Source: Streptomyces roseoviridis
GTDB lineage: Bacteria; Actinomycetota; Actinomycetes; Streptomycetales; Streptomycetaceae
Assembly (NCBI RefSeq): GCF_039535235.1
Contig: NZ_BAAAWU010000001.1
Coordinates: 5,022,001 to 5,086,000 of the forward strand
Reading direction: 5' to 3'
DNA length: 64,000 bases
The notes beneath the pieces are model-generated. The model did not search any database. It had not been told where the DNA came from and saw nothing but the letters and a program-made list of their open reading frames with translations. Of this stretch, positions 31,779-40,821 are shown piece after piece; the stretch's first letter is position 1, and every line of letters starts with the position of its first letter. The translations under genes and the position numbers were made by a program.

Positions 31779-32927
31779 ATGATGGAGGGCATGGTCCGCT
31801 TCCCCGCCCTGCCCGCGCTGCGCCACCGCGCGGAGCGGTGGGCCGTGTCGCCGCGGGCCACCGACGCCGTCGCCGCGCTCGGTGCCTTCGCCCTCATGCT
31901 CCTGGACGTGCCGGGACTCGCCCGTGCCGACAACTCGCTCACCGGCGTGACCGCCACCCTGGTCCTCGCGGGGGGCGCGGCCACCCTGGTGCTGCGGCGC
32001 AAGGCGCCCTGGGTGCCCTTCCTGGTGGCGCTCGGACTGATGGGCTGGCTGCACGAGCTGACGATGATCCAGTTCGCGCTGTACTCGCTGGGCCGCTTCC
32101 GGGGCCGGCGGACCGCCGTCCTCGCCACCGTGCTGTACGTGGGCGCCGCCTACGCGTACTTCCACACGCCCGGCTGGCCCGCCCGGCACGGCGAGACCCT
32201 CAGCGACTTCCTGAGCCTCGTCGTCCCGATCGGCGTCCTCGCCACGAGCGTCGGCATCGCCGCCCACCGTCACGACCTGGTCCGCGCCCTGGAGGCCCAG
32301 CGCCGGGCGTCCGCCGCCCGGCAGGCCGTCCAGGAGGAGCGGATCTCGGTCGGCCGCGACGTCCACGACCTGGTGGGCCGGGAGCTCACGGTCCTCGCGG
32401 TGCGCGCCGAGGTGCTCGCCGTACGGGCCAGGGGAGAGGCGCACCAGCAGGACTTCGAGGAGCTCGCCGACACCGCCCGGCGCGCCCATCACATGCTCAA
32501 CGAGACCATCGTGCGGCGCGGCGACAGGGCAGCCGCCACCCCGGGCCTCGAAGGTCTCGCCGCCCTCGCGGAGGAGAGCGGACGCATGGGCAGCCCCGTG
32601 GACGTCACCGTCGCCCCGGAGGCGAAGGCGCTGTCGCCGCTGCGGCAGGCGGCGGTCCACCGGGTCGTACAGGAGTGCCTGACCAACGCGGCCAAGCACG
32701 CCCCCGGCATGCCGGTCACGGTCGCGATCACCGTCGAGGGCCCGTCCCTGCGCATCGAGGTCCGCAACCCCCTCGCCCCCACGCCACCCGACCGCGCCCC
32801 CGTGTCGACCGGCACCGGCCTCTTCTCCATGCGCGAACGCGTCACCAGCATGGGCGGCTCGCTGACCGCCCGTCGCGCCCACGGCGCGTACGTGGTGACG
32901 GCACTGCTGCCGAGCGGGCTGGGTTAG
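31779..32927 (+). CDS. Sensor histidine kinase, NarL/HisKA_3 type, without adjacent response regulator
   Basis: A 382-residue membrane kinase. Four or five hydrophobic segments (about 28-160) lack a large outside loop. The HisKA_3 dimerisation helix is EERISVGRDVHDLVG with phospho-acceptor His196. The HATPase domain shows VVQECLTNAAKHAPG (N box) and STGTGLFSMRERV (G box). NarL-family kinases normally sit beside a LuxR-type regulator, but both neighbours here (valS and folC) are housekeeping genes. The start chosen (ATG at 31779) has AAGGA 7 nt upstream; ATGs at 31782 and 31791 are alternatives. The signal is unknown. Confidence 0.85.
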   Translation: MMEGMVRFPALPALRHRAERWAVSPRATDAVAALGAFALMLLDVPGLARADNSLTGVTATLVLAGGAATLVLRRKAPWVPFLVALGLMGWLHELTMIQFALYSLGRFRGRRTAVLATVLYVGAAYAYFHTPGWPARHGETLSDFLSLVVPIGVLATSVGIAAHRHDLVRALEAQRRASAARQAVQEERISVGRDVHDLVGRELTVLAVRAEVLAVRARGEAHQQDFEELADTARRAHHMLNETIVRRGDRAAATPGLEGLAALAEESGRMGSPVDVTVAPEAKALSPLRQAAVHRVVQECLTNAAKHAPGMPVTVAITVEGPSLRIEVRNPLAPTPPDRAPVSTGTGLFSMRERVTSMGGSLTARRAHGAYVVTALLPSGLG

Positions 32928-33084
32928 CCGACCGGAGGGACCGCACGGCCGCCCGCCGGGGAGTTCCGCCGGTCGACCGGCGGACGGCCGGTTCATGATC
33001 GGCGGGCCCACCGCGAGCCGTCCGGGAAAGTCCCGAATGGGGTGGGTCCGCGGTCCTGTCGGCGCGCCTCCGTAGACTGGGGGC

Positions 33085-34584
33085 GTGAGTGAGCCGAGCG
33101 ACCCGAGCGACCAGTTCGACGACATCGTCGACGCCGAGACGAACCGCGACCCGGACCTGGCGGTGATCGAGGCCGGCAGTCGCACCCTGCGCGCGATGGC
33201 CGGCCCGCCGCAGGGCGATCCGGTGCCCTCGCGTCCCGCCGACCCCGAGGTCGACAAGGCGCTGCGCGAGGTCGAGACCGAGCTGTCGACCCGCTGGGGC
33301 GAGACCAAGCTGGAGCCCTCGGTCAAGCGGATCGCGGCCCTGATGGACGTGCTGGGCGAGCCGCAGCGCGCCTATCCCTCGATCCACATCACCGGCACCA
33401 ACGGCAAGACGTCGACGGCCCGCATGATCGAGGCCCTGCTCGGCGCCTTCGACCTGCGCACCGGGCGGTACACCTCGCCGCACGTGCAGACCATCACCGA
33501 GCGGATCAGCCTGGACGGCGCCCCGATCGACCCGGAGCGTTTCGTCGAGACGTACCAGGACGTGAAGCCGTACGTGGAGCTGGTCGACGCCCGCGAGGAG
33601 TACCGGCTCTCCTTCTTCGAGGTGCTCACCGGGATGGCGTACGCGGCCTTCGCCGACGCCCCGGTCGACGCGGCCGTCGTCGAGGTCGGCATGGGCGGCA
33701 CCTGGGACGCCACCAACGTCATCGACGCCTCCGTCGCCGTCGTCACCCCGATCGACCTGGACCACACCGACCGGCTCGGCGAGACGACCGCCGCGATCGC
33801 CGGGGAGAAGTCCGGGATCATCAAGGAGGGCGCGACCGTCATCCTGGCCCAGCAGCCGGTGGACGCGGCGCAGGTGCTCCTGAAGAAGGCCGTCGACGTG
33901 GACGCGACGGTGGCCCGCGAGGGCATGGAGTTCGGGGTCGTCTCGCGCGAGGTCGCGGTCGGCGGACAGCTGCTGACCCTGCGCGGCCTCGGCGGCGAGT
34001 ACGACAACGTGTTCCTTCCTCTCTACGGGGCGCACCAGGCGCACAACGCGGCCGTGGCGCTCGCCGCCGTCGAGGCGTTCTTCGGCATCGGCGCGCAGCA
34101 CGCCCGCACCCTGGACGTGGACACGGTCCGCCGCGCGTTCGCCCAGGTGGCCTCGCCGGGCCGCCTGGAGGTCGTGCGCTCCTCGCCGACGGTGATCCTG
34201 GACGCGGCGCACAATCCCCACGGCGCGCGAGCGACGGCCGAGGGCATCACCGAGTCCTTCGGCTTCTCGCGGCTGATCGGCGTGGTCTCCACCAGCGCCG
34301 ACAAGGACGCCAAGGGTCTCCTGGAGGCTTTCGAGCCGATCTTCGCCGAGGTCGTGATCACGGCGAACTCCAACCCCCGGGCCACCGACGTCGACGCGCT
34401 CGCCGCCATCGCGGTCGAGGTCTTCGGCGAGGACCGGGTGGTCGTCGAGCCGCGGCTCGACGACGCCATCGAGGCGGCGATCACGCTCGCCGAGGAAGAG
34501 GACGAGTACGCGGGCGCGGGCGTCCTCGTCACCGGTTCGATCTTCACGGTCGGCGACGCCCGACTGCTGCTGAAGCGGGGCTGA
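33085..34584 (+). CDS. folC: Bifunctional folylpolyglutamate synthase / dihydrofolate synthase
   Basis: A 499-residue Mur-ligase-family enzyme that adds glutamate to dihydropteroate and to folates. The ATP site is ITGTNGKTSTA (about 101-111). SPHVQTITERISLDG, IDLDHTDRLG with GEKSGIIK, and VILDAAHNPHGARA are the family boxes. About 55 N-terminal residues before the Mur fold are acidic and not conserved. The GTG start at 33085 has TAGACT at 33073-33078, 6 nt before it, and no SD, so a leaderless mRNA is likely. It begins the folC-DUF4233-ndk run. Confidence 0.95.
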   Translation: MSEPSDPSDQFDDIVDAETNRDPDLAVIEAGSRTLRAMAGPPQGDPVPSRPADPEVDKALREVETELSTRWGETKLEPSVKRIAALMDVLGEPQRAYPSIHITGTNGKTSTARMIEALLGAFDLRTGRYTSPHVQTITERISLDGAPIDPERFVETYQDVKPYVELVDAREEYRLSFFEVLTGMAYAAFADAPVDAAVVEVGMGGTWDATNVIDASVAVVTPIDLDHTDRLGETTAAIAGEKSGIIKEGATVILAQQPVDAAQVLLKKAVDVDATVAREGMEFGVVSREVAVGGQLLTLRGLGGEYDNVFLPLYGAHQAHNAAVALAAVEAFFGIGAQHARTLDVDTVRRAFAQVASPGRLEVVRSSPTVILDAAHNPHGARATAEGITESFGFSRLIGVVSTSADKDAKGLLEAFEPIFAEVVITANSNPRATDVDALAAIAVEVFGEDRVVVEPRLDDAIEAAITLAEEEDEYAGAGVLVTGSIFTVGDARLLLKRG

Positions 34585-34587
34585 GCC

Positions 34588-34944
34588 ATGCGGGTGCTGT
34601 GTTCCTCGACGCTGATCGGCGAGTTCTTCGTGATCGGCTTCGCCGGGCTCGTCGCCATGAAGGACGACTCCCTGGCGATGTCGACGGTGTGGACGGTCTG
34701 TGGGATCGCCATGGTCCTGTCGGTGCTGCTGTGCGGGATGATCACCCGTCCGGGGGGTGTGCAGCTCGGCTGGGCGCTGCAGCTCGGTCTGGTCGCCAGC
34801 GGCTTCGTGGTGCCGGTGATGTTCTTCCTGGGCGCGCTGTTCGCGGTGCTCTGGTGGGCCTCGGTGCACTACGGCCGGAAGATCGACGAGATCAAGGCCG
34901 GCTGGGCCGCCTCGGAGGGCTCCGCAGGGCCTGACGCTGCGTGA
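34588..34944 (+). CDS. DUF4233-family small membrane protein
   Basis: A 118-residue protein with four hydrophobic segments (STLIGEFFVIGFAGLVAM, VWTVCGIAMVLSVLLC, WALQLGLVASGFVVPVM and MFFLGALFAVLWW; each a separate helix). The motif PGGVQLGWALQ is typical of DUF4233, a family found beside folC in actinobacteria. Its role is unknown; the linkage suggests a link with folate or membrane homeostasis, which is inference. It starts 3 bp after the folC stop, so it must be translated from the same mRNA. Confidence 0.85.
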   Translation: MRVLCSSTLIGEFFVIGFAGLVAMKDDSLAMSTVWTVCGIAMVLSVLLCGMITRPGGVQLGWALQLGLVASGFVVPVMFFLGALFAVLWWASVHYGRKIDEIKAGWAASEGSAGPDAA

Positions 34945-34953
34945 TAATGCCCG

Positions 34954-34984
34954 GTGCGGGCCCTGTAGCCTCAAAGGCCCGCAC
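34954..34984 (+). promoter_or_regulatory. Dyad overlapping a -10 box upstream of ndk
   Basis: GTGCGGGCC (34954-34962) and GGCCCGCAC (34976-34984) form a perfect 9-bp inverted repeat that encloses TAGCCT (about 34966-34971), a plausible -10. It lies 24 bp before the ndk start. It could terminate the folC unit, act as an ndk operator, or both. Confidence 0.4.
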
Positions 34985-35008
34985 ACCGTTGTCTGAAGGA
35001 GTTCCCCC

Positions 35009-35422
35009 GTGAGCCAGCGCACGCTCGTCCTGCTCAAGCCCGATGCCGTCCGCCGTGGCCTGATCGGCGAGATCATCGGCCGTATCGAGCGCAAGGCCGG
35101 CTGGACCATCGCGGCCCTGGAGATGCGCGAGCTGGACCAGGAGACGCTGGAGCAGCACTACGGCGAGCACAAGGGCAAGCCGTTCTACGAGCCGCTGATG
35201 GGCTTCATGGCCTCCGGCCCGGTCGTCGCGCTCGTCGTCGAGGGCGAGCGGGTCATCGAGGGCCTGCGCACGCTCGCCGGCCCGACCGACCCGATCGCCG
35301 CCGCCCCCGGCTCCATCCGCGGCGACTACGGCACCATCGTCCGCGAGAACCTGATCCACGCCTCGGACTCCGAGGAGTCGGCCATTCGGGAGCTGAAGAT
35401 TTTCTTCCCCGGCCTGGTCTGA
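35009..35422 (+). CDS. ndk: Nucleoside diphosphate kinase
   Basis: A 137-residue enzyme that balances nucleoside triphosphate pools by transferring phosphate through His. It has the NDK signature NLIHASDSEES with catalytic His117 and the start MSQRTLVLLKPDAVRRGLIGEI, quoted here only as VLLKPDAVRRG. GSIRGDYG is the conserved loop before it. The start is GTG with GAAGGAG at 6-7 nt. It closes the folC-DUF4233-ndk group, and a bulged hairpin follows 27 bp after the stop. Confidence 0.97.
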   Translation: MSQRTLVLLKPDAVRRGLIGEIIGRIERKAGWTIAALEMRELDQETLEQHYGEHKGKPFYEPLMGFMASGPVVALVVEGERVIEGLRTLAGPTDPIAAAPGSIRGDYGTIVRENLIHASDSEESAIRELKIFFPGLV

Positions 35423-35449
35423 CCCCACGTCAGCCGATCAGCGCCACCC

Positions 35450-35485
35450 CCTGGGGCGACCGAAGGAATTTCGGTCGCCCCCAGG
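35450..35485 (+). terminator. ndk terminator
   Basis: CCTGGGGCGACCGAA (35450-35464) pairs with TTCGGTCGCCCCCAGG (35470-35485) with a single bulged base and a 5-nt loop. Confidence 0.8.
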
Positions 35486-35704
35486 CATATGAACGCGGAA
35501 CCCGGGAACGGATCGCCGCATCATTCCGTCACCTATACAGAGGTGGACCGGGGTGGTCCGCCGCGCGGTATCCGTGCGGGCGGCACTACGATGGGGAAAC
35601 TCCACGCCGCACCACTCTCGGACACCACCTCGCCGACCTGAGAAGCCGTCAACGCTCCGCTAGGGAAGGCCCGACGCATCCTCATGGGAAACAAGGGGAA
35701 CTCA

Positions 35705-36724
35705 ATGTCGTTCATCGGCCGTGACATGGCTGTCGACCTCGGGACCGCCAACACGCTGGTGTACGTCAGGGGTCGAGGCATCGTTCTGAACGAGCCGTCC
35801 GTCGTCGCGATCAACACCAACACCGGCGGCATCCTCGCGGTCGGTTCGGAGGCGAAGAAGATGATCGGCCGGACCCCCGGCAACATCGTCGCCGTCCGCC
35901 CGCTCAAGGACGGCGTGATCGCCGACTTCGAGATCACCGAGCGGATGCTCCGCTACTTCATCCTCAAGATCCACAAGCGTCGCTACCTGGCCCGCCCCCG
36001 GGTCGTCGTCTGCGTCCCCTCCGGCATCACCGGAGTCGAGCGCCGCGCCGTCATCGAGGCGTCGACCCAGGCCGGCGCCCGCCAGGTGCACATCATCGAG
36101 GAGCCCATGGCCGCCGCCATCGGCTCGGGCCTCCCGGTCCACGAGGCCACCGGCAACATGGTCGTCGACATCGGCGGCGGCACCACCGAGGTGGCCGTCA
36201 TCTCCCTCGGCGGAATCGTCACGGCACAGTCCATCCGGGTGGCCGGCGACGAGCTCGACAACGCGATCATCCAGCACGTCAAGAAGGAGTACTCGCTCCT
36301 CCTCGGCGAGCGCACCGCCGAACAGATCAAGATCACCATCGGCTCCGCCTACGACCTCGACCAGGACGAGCACACCGAGATCCGCGGCCGCGACCTCGTC
36401 TCGGGCCTGCCCAAGACCGTGGTCATCTCCGCCGCCGAGGTCCGCAAGGCCATCGAGGAGCCGGTCAACGCCATCGTCGACGCCGTGAAGACCACCCTCG
36501 ACAAGTGCCCGCCGGAGCTCTCCGGTGACGTCATGGACCGCGGCATCGTTCTCACGGGTGGCGGCGCCCTGCTCCGCGGCCTCGACGAACGACTCCGCCG
36601 CGAGACCGGCATGCCGATCCACATCGCCGAGGACCCGCTGGACTCGGTGGCGCTCGGATCCGGCAAGTGCGTCGAGGAGTTCGAGGCGCTCCAGCAGGTG
36701 CTCGACGCCCAGCCGCGACGCTGA
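35705..36724 (+). CDS. mreB: Rod-shape / sporulation actin homologue MreB
   Basis: A 339-residue actin-like ATPase that organises lateral wall synthesis; in Streptomyces it works mainly in the spore wall rather than in hyphal growth. Phosphate-1 loop DLGTANT (11-17), phosphate-2 DIGGGTTEVAVI, and the adenosine loop LTGGGALLRGLDE are intact. I start at the ATG at 35705 because AAGGGGA lies 6 nt before it; an in-frame ATG at 35684 would add seven residues but has only a weak SD. Upstream TATACA and TACGAT boxes (35530-35592) may be promoters. It is the first gene of mreBCD-pbp2-rodA, with a hairpin before mreC. Confidence 0.97.
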   Translation: MSFIGRDMAVDLGTANTLVYVRGRGIVLNEPSVVAINTNTGGILAVGSEAKKMIGRTPGNIVAVRPLKDGVIADFEITERMLRYFILKIHKRRYLARPRVVVCVPSGITGVERRAVIEASTQAGARQVHIIEEPMAAAIGSGLPVHEATGNMVVDIGGGTTEVAVISLGGIVTAQSIRVAGDELDNAIIQHVKKEYSLLLGERTAEQIKITIGSAYDLDQDEHTEIRGRDLVSGLPKTVVISAAEVRKAIEEPVNAIVDAVKTTLDKCPPELSGDVMDRGIVLTGGGALLRGLDERLRRETGMPIHIAEDPLDSVALGSGKCVEEFEALQQVLDAQPRR

Positions 36725-36770
36725 CCCGTCCGGCGGGCGCGTACGACCGCGTCACCCCACAACTCCATCA

Positions 36771-36792
36771 CCCCCGGGCCCCGGCCCGGGGG
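36771..36792 (+). terminator. Hairpin between mreB and mreC
   Basis: CCCCCGGGCC (36771-36780) and GGCCCGGGGG (36783-36792) form a perfect 10-bp stem with a 2-nt loop. It lies within the operon and probably attenuates, giving more MreB than downstream products. Confidence 0.6.
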
Positions 36793-36827
36793 CCCGTATC
36801 GAACGAGGAAAGGCACGGCCGCCGCAC

Positions 36828-37949
36828 GTGAGGGACACACGAGAGAGCCGGCTGCTCCTGGTACTGCTGGTCGCCATCGCGTTCGCACTGATCACGGTGG
36901 ACATCCGAGGAGGCCAGGAGTCACCGGTCGACGGTGCCCGGCAGGCCGCGGCCGCCGTCTTCGGCCCCGTCGAGAACGGAGTCGCCTCGGCGGTCGACCC
37001 GATCGGCAACGCGATAGGAGCGGTCCGCGACTCCGGTGAGCGGCACAACCGGATCGCCGCCCTGGAGCAGGAGAACGCCGCCCTCAAGGCCAAGCTGGGC
37101 AGCGACGACCGCAACCGCAGCCGGCTGCGCGAGCTCGACACGCTGCTGAAGACCGCCGGCGCCGGGCAGTACGGCATCAAGGGCGCCCAGGTCATCGCCA
37201 TAGGAGCCGCCCAGGGCTTCTCCTGGACCGTCACCATCGACGCCGGGGCCCGCGACGGCATCCGGCGCGACATGACCGTCCTCAACGGCGCCGGGCTCGT
37301 CGGCCGGGTCACCACCGTCGGCCCCTCCACGTCGACCGTGCTGCTCGCCAACGACCCCGACTTCACCGTCGGCACCCGCCTGGAGAAGACCGCCGAGCTC
37401 GGCTTCGCCACCGGCCAGGGCAACGGCCCGCTGCTCGTCCAGCTCCTCAACGGCAAGGCCAAGGTCAAGCCCGGCGACCGGCTCGTCACCTTCGGCTCGC
37501 ACGGCGCCAAGCCCTTCGTCCCCGGCGTCCCGGTCGGCGAGGTCGTCCGCGTCGACCCCCTGGGCGGCGGCCTGACCCGCAACGTCTACGTCCGCCCGTA
37601 CGTCGGCTTCAGCAAGCTCGACATCGTCGGCGTCGTCGTCCAGGCCCCGCGCACCGACCCGCGCGACACCGTCCTGCCGCCGAAGCCCAAGCCGGCCCCG
37701 ACCGTCACCGTCACGGTCACCCCGCCGCCCCCGGACGGGCAGCAGCCCGGCCAGAACCCGCAGAACCAGAACCAGCCGCAGAACCAGCAGCAGGGCCAGG
37801 CACAGCAGCAGGGCGACCAGCCCGCCCTGAAGCCCGGCGAGCAGACCCAGCAGGCCCAGCCGGACCAGCAGACCGACCCGCAGGACCCGCAGGCGAACCC
37901 GCAGAACCCGCAGGACCCGCAGCAGGACCAGGGGGAGCAGACACCGTGA
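36828..37949 (+). CDS. mreC: Rod-shape-determining protein MreC
   Basis: A 373-residue bitopic protein that scaffolds the elongation complex outside the membrane. The start is the GTG at 36828 (RDTRESRLLLVLLVAI). One membrane helix lies at about 8-26, a coiled coil at about 65-100 (RIAALEQENAALKAKLG), then the paired beta-barrel domains with MTVLNGAGLVGRV and PVGEVVRVDP. The last about 95 residues are an unusual Pro/Gln/Asn/Asp-rich tail (repeats of QNPQNQ and DPQ) not seen in E. coli MreC, likely a disordered reach into the wall. It overlaps mreD by 4 bp (GTGA). Confidence 0.93.
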   Translation: MRDTRESRLLLVLLVAIAFALITVDIRGGQESPVDGARQAAAAVFGPVENGVASAVDPIGNAIGAVRDSGERHNRIAALEQENAALKAKLGSDDRNRSRLRELDTLLKTAGAGQYGIKGAQVIAIGAAQGFSWTVTIDAGARDGIRRDMTVLNGAGLVGRVTTVGPSTSTVLLANDPDFTVGTRLEKTAELGFATGQGNGPLLVQLLNGKAKVKPGDRLVTFGSHGAKPFVPGVPVGEVVRVDPLGGGLTRNVYVRPYVGFSKLDIVGVVVQAPRTDPRDTVLPPKPKPAPTVTVTVTPPPPDGQQPGQNPQNQNQPQNQQQGQAQQQGDQPALKPGEQTQQAQPDQQTDPQDPQANPQNPQDPQQDQGEQTP

Positions 37950-38611
37950 AGTTCAACCGCATCCTGCTGTCGGCCGCGCTGATCCTCGTCGCCCTCGTCG
38001 TCCAGGTCTCCGTCCTCGCCCGCCTCCAGCTCCCCGGCGCCGTCCCCGACCTCGTCCTGCTCACCGTGGTCGCCCTCGCGCTCGTCCACGGGCACGTCAC
38101 CGGCGCCCTCGTCGGCTTCAGCGCCGGCCTGCTCGCCGACCTCGCCCCGCCCGCCGACCACGCCGCCGGCCGCTACGCCCTCGTGCTCTGCGTCGTCGGC
38201 TACCTCGTCGGCCTCGCCCGCCCCGAGAACGGCCGGCTCAAGTCCGCCGCCGGCCCCATGGCCGTGGTCGCCGTCGCCGCCGTCGGCTCCACCCTGCTGT
38301 ACGCCGGGGTCGGCGCCCTCGTCGGCGACACCGCCGCCCGCCACGTCGGCCTCGGCTTCCTGCTCTTCACCGCCGTCCTGTACGACCTGCTCCTCGCGCC
38401 GTTCACCGTGCCGCTGATCATGGCCATCGCCCGGCGCGCCGAGAACGACCCGCTCGCCGAGGCCGGCGCGAACGGAGCCGACGTCGCGTCCGGCTGGCTC
38501 TCCTCCGGCACCGGCCTGAGGATCGGCACCCAGCGCAGCGGCCTGCGCATCAAGGCCGCCCGAAGCCGCGCCTCACGCGCCGGACGCATCAAGGGAGTCA
38601 AGCGACTGTGA
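37946..38611 (+). CDS. mreD: Rod-shape-determining protein MreD
   Basis: A 221-residue integral membrane protein with five or six helices (LLSAALILVALVVQVSVL at the N-terminus, LVLLTVVALALVHG, GLLADLAPP). VGFSAGLLADLAPP is the diagnostic MreD stretch. After about residue 165 comes a basic cytoplasmic tail (RIKAARSRASRAGRIKG). It joins MreC and RodA/PBP2 in the elongasome. The GTG start overlaps the mreC stop by 4 bp, so translation is coupled. pbp2 starts 19 bp after. Confidence 0.92.
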   Translation: MKFNRILLSAALILVALVVQVSVLARLQLPGAVPDLVLLTVVALALVHGHVTGALVGFSAGLLADLAPPADHAAGRYALVLCVVGYLVGLARPENGRLKSAAGPMAVVAVAAVGSTLLYAGVGALVGDTAARHVGLGFLLFTAVLYDLLLAPFTVPLIMAIARRAENDPLAEAGANGADVASGWLSSGTGLRIGTQRSGLRIKAARSRASRAGRIKGVKRL

Positions 38612-38630
38612 CCGAGGGGGCAGCGGCAGC

Positions 38631-40817
38631 ATGAGCAACATCCCGGAGACCGGACGGACCCCCAGGGTCCAGATCCGGCTCGTCGTCATCCAGATCCTGG
38701 TCTTCTCCCTGCTCTTCACCCTCGGCGGGCGCCTCTGGTACCTCCAGATCCGCCAGGGCAAGGAGTACACCGACGAGGCCAAGAACAACCACGTCCAGCA
38801 GGTCGTCCAGCCCGCCGTGCGCGGCTCCATCCTCGACGCCCGCGGCGTCCCGCTCGCCGACAACGAGACCCGCCTCGTGGTCTCCGCCTCGCGCACCGAG
38901 CTGATGAAGATGAAGGACGACGGCAAGGCCGTCCTCACCCGCCTCGCCGGCGTCCTGGGCATGAAGCCCCAGGACGTCATGAACAAGATCCGGCTCTGCG
39001 ACTCCCAGACCCCCAAGCCCTGCTGGAACGGCTCCCCCTTCCAGCCGATCCCGGTCACCGACAAGGCCACCACCCAGCAGGCCCTGACGATCCGTGAGGC
39101 GTCCGAGGACTTCCCCGGCATCACCGCCGAACTCGCCGCCGTACGCCGCTACCCGGCCCCCGGCAAGGCCCGCACCGCACAGGTCCTCGGCTACCTCTCG
39201 CCCGTCACCGACGAGGAGATCGAGAAGGCCAAGGACACCGACTCGCCGTTCCTCCGCTCCGACCAGGTCGGCCGCTCCGGCATCGAACGCACCTACGACA
39301 AGGAGCTGCGCGGCAAGGCCGGCGTCACCCGCTACGAGGTCGACAACCTCGGCCGCGTCATGGGCCAGACCAAGTCCGACCCCGGCGTGCCCGGCTCCAC
39401 CCTCGTCACCAGCATCGACGCCCGCGTCCAGGCCGTCGCCGAGTACGAGCTCCACCAGGCCATGAAGACCGTCCGCGGCGAGACCGACAAGATCACCGGC
39501 CGCCCGTACGAGGCCGACGCCGGCGCCGTCGTCGTCATGGAGTCCAGGACCGGCCGGGTCGTCGCCATGGCCTCCCAGCCCGACTACGACCCCAACGCCT
39601 GGGTCGGCGGCATCGCCGCCAAGGACTACGCCGCCCTCACCAGCAAGGACTCCAACTACCCGCTGCTCAACCGGGCCATCCAGGGCCAGGCGCCCGCCGG
39701 CTCCGTCTTCAAGGTCGTGTCCGCCAGCGCCGCCGTGCGCGCCGGCAACGACTTCAACGACAAGTACCTCTGCAGCGCCTCGTACAGCATGGGCAACCGC
39801 AGCTTCGCCAACTTCGAGTCCAAGGGCCACGGCCCCATCACCCTCGGCGACGCCCTCAAGTACTCCTGCAACACCGTCTTCTACCGCCTCGGCCACCAGG
39901 AATGGCAGCGCGACGGCGGCCTCAAGCCGAAGAAGGACGCCAAGGACTGGTTCTACCGGACCGCCCGCGACTTCGGCTTCGGCAGCGAGACCGGCATCGA
40001 CCTGCCCAACGAGGTCACCGGCCGCATCCCGGACCGCCAGTGGAAGCAGAGCTTCTGGGAGGCCAACAAGGACTCCTGGTGCAAGCAGGGCAAGAAGGGC
40101 GGCAGCTACGTCGAGCAGATCGCCTACGAGAGCTGCCTCGAAGGCAACCAGCTCAAGGCCTTCGACAGCATCAACTTCGCGATCGGCCAGGGCGACGTCC
40201 TCATCACCCCCGTCCAGCTGGCCACCGCCTACGCGGCCATCAGCAACGGCGGCACCCTCTACAACCCCACCGTCGGCAAGGCCGTGATCAGCCCCGACGG
40301 CAAGCGGATCCGCGAGATCAAGCCCACGGCACACGGCCGGCTGCCGGTCGACGCCCAGACCATCAAGGACCTCGACAAGGGCCTGCGGTCCGTCGTCGAA
40401 CCCGGCGGCACCGCCGCCTGGCGGTTCGGCGGCTGGCCCCAGGACAAGATCCCGATGCACGCCAAGACCGGCACCGCCCAGGTCTACGGCAAGCAGACGA
40501 CGTCCTGGCTGGCGACCTACACCAGGGACTTCACCATCGTCATGACCATCTCCCAGGGCGGCACCGGCTCCGGCGCCTCCGGACCCGCCGTGCGCAACAT
40601 CTACGACGCCCTGTACGGACTCGACGACGCCGGCAAGCAGGACCTCAAGCGGGCCCTGCTGCCCCAGCCGCAGCAGACCCTGCCGAAGGTCAACCCCGAC
40701 GGCACCATCGACGCGCCCGAGGTCAAGCCGTACGACCCGAAGTCGCAGCTCGTCGACCCCGCCGAGGGCGGCGTCGTGCCGCCGCTCGCGGGCCCGCCCC
40801 CGTACCTGAGGGACTGA
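38631..40817 (+). CDS. mrdA: Penicillin-binding protein 2, peptidoglycan transpeptidase of the Mre operon
   Basis: A 728-residue class B PBP. A single N-terminal membrane anchor (about 17-35) precedes the pedestal and dimerisation domain with RGSILDARGVPLA. The transpeptidase motifs are SVFK (Ser358, Lys361), SCN (412-414) and KTG (612-614). It crosslinks strands made by RodA. The about 55-residue Pro-rich C-terminus (VVPPLAGPPPYL) is outside the catalytic fold. RBS region GGCAGC is weak and the ATG follows mreD by 19 bp. In S. coelicolor the corresponding genes form part of the spore-wall complex. Confidence 0.95.
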   Translation: MSNIPETGRTPRVQIRLVVIQILVFSLLFTLGGRLWYLQIRQGKEYTDEAKNNHVQQVVQPAVRGSILDARGVPLADNETRLVVSASRTELMKMKDDGKAVLTRLAGVLGMKPQDVMNKIRLCDSQTPKPCWNGSPFQPIPVTDKATTQQALTIREASEDFPGITAELAAVRRYPAPGKARTAQVLGYLSPVTDEEIEKAKDTDSPFLRSDQVGRSGIERTYDKELRGKAGVTRYEVDNLGRVMGQTKSDPGVPGSTLVTSIDARVQAVAEYELHQAMKTVRGETDKITGRPYEADAGAVVVMESRTGRVVAMASQPDYDPNAWVGGIAAKDYAALTSKDSNYPLLNRAIQGQAPAGSVFKVVSASAAVRAGNDFNDKYLCSASYSMGNRSFANFESKGHGPITLGDALKYSCNTVFYRLGHQEWQRDGGLKPKKDAKDWFYRTARDFGFGSETGIDLPNEVTGRIPDRQWKQSFWEANKDSWCKQGKKGGSYVEQIAYESCLEGNQLKAFDSINFAIGQGDVLITPVQLATAYAAISNGGTLYNPTVGKAVISPDGKRIREIKPTAHGRLPVDAQTIKDLDKGLRSVVEPGGTAAWRFGGWPQDKIPMHAKTGTAQVYGKQTTSWLATYTRDFTIVMTISQGGTGSGASGPAVRNIYDALYGLDDAGKQDLKRALLPQPQQTLPKVNPDGTIDAPEVKPYDPKSQLVDPAEGGVVPPLAGPPPYLRD

Positions 40818-40821
40818 CCCG

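Noticed and set aside
32842..35109. 755-codon minus-strand frame across folC, DUF4233 and ndk
   Set aside because: Antisense shadow: composition is Arg/Asp/Gly-rich, and it covers three well-recognised genes on the plus strand.
36525..36827. 101-codon upstream extension of mreC
   Set aside because: It lies over the end of mreB in another frame and across the intergenic hairpin; MreC features begin at the GTG at 36828.
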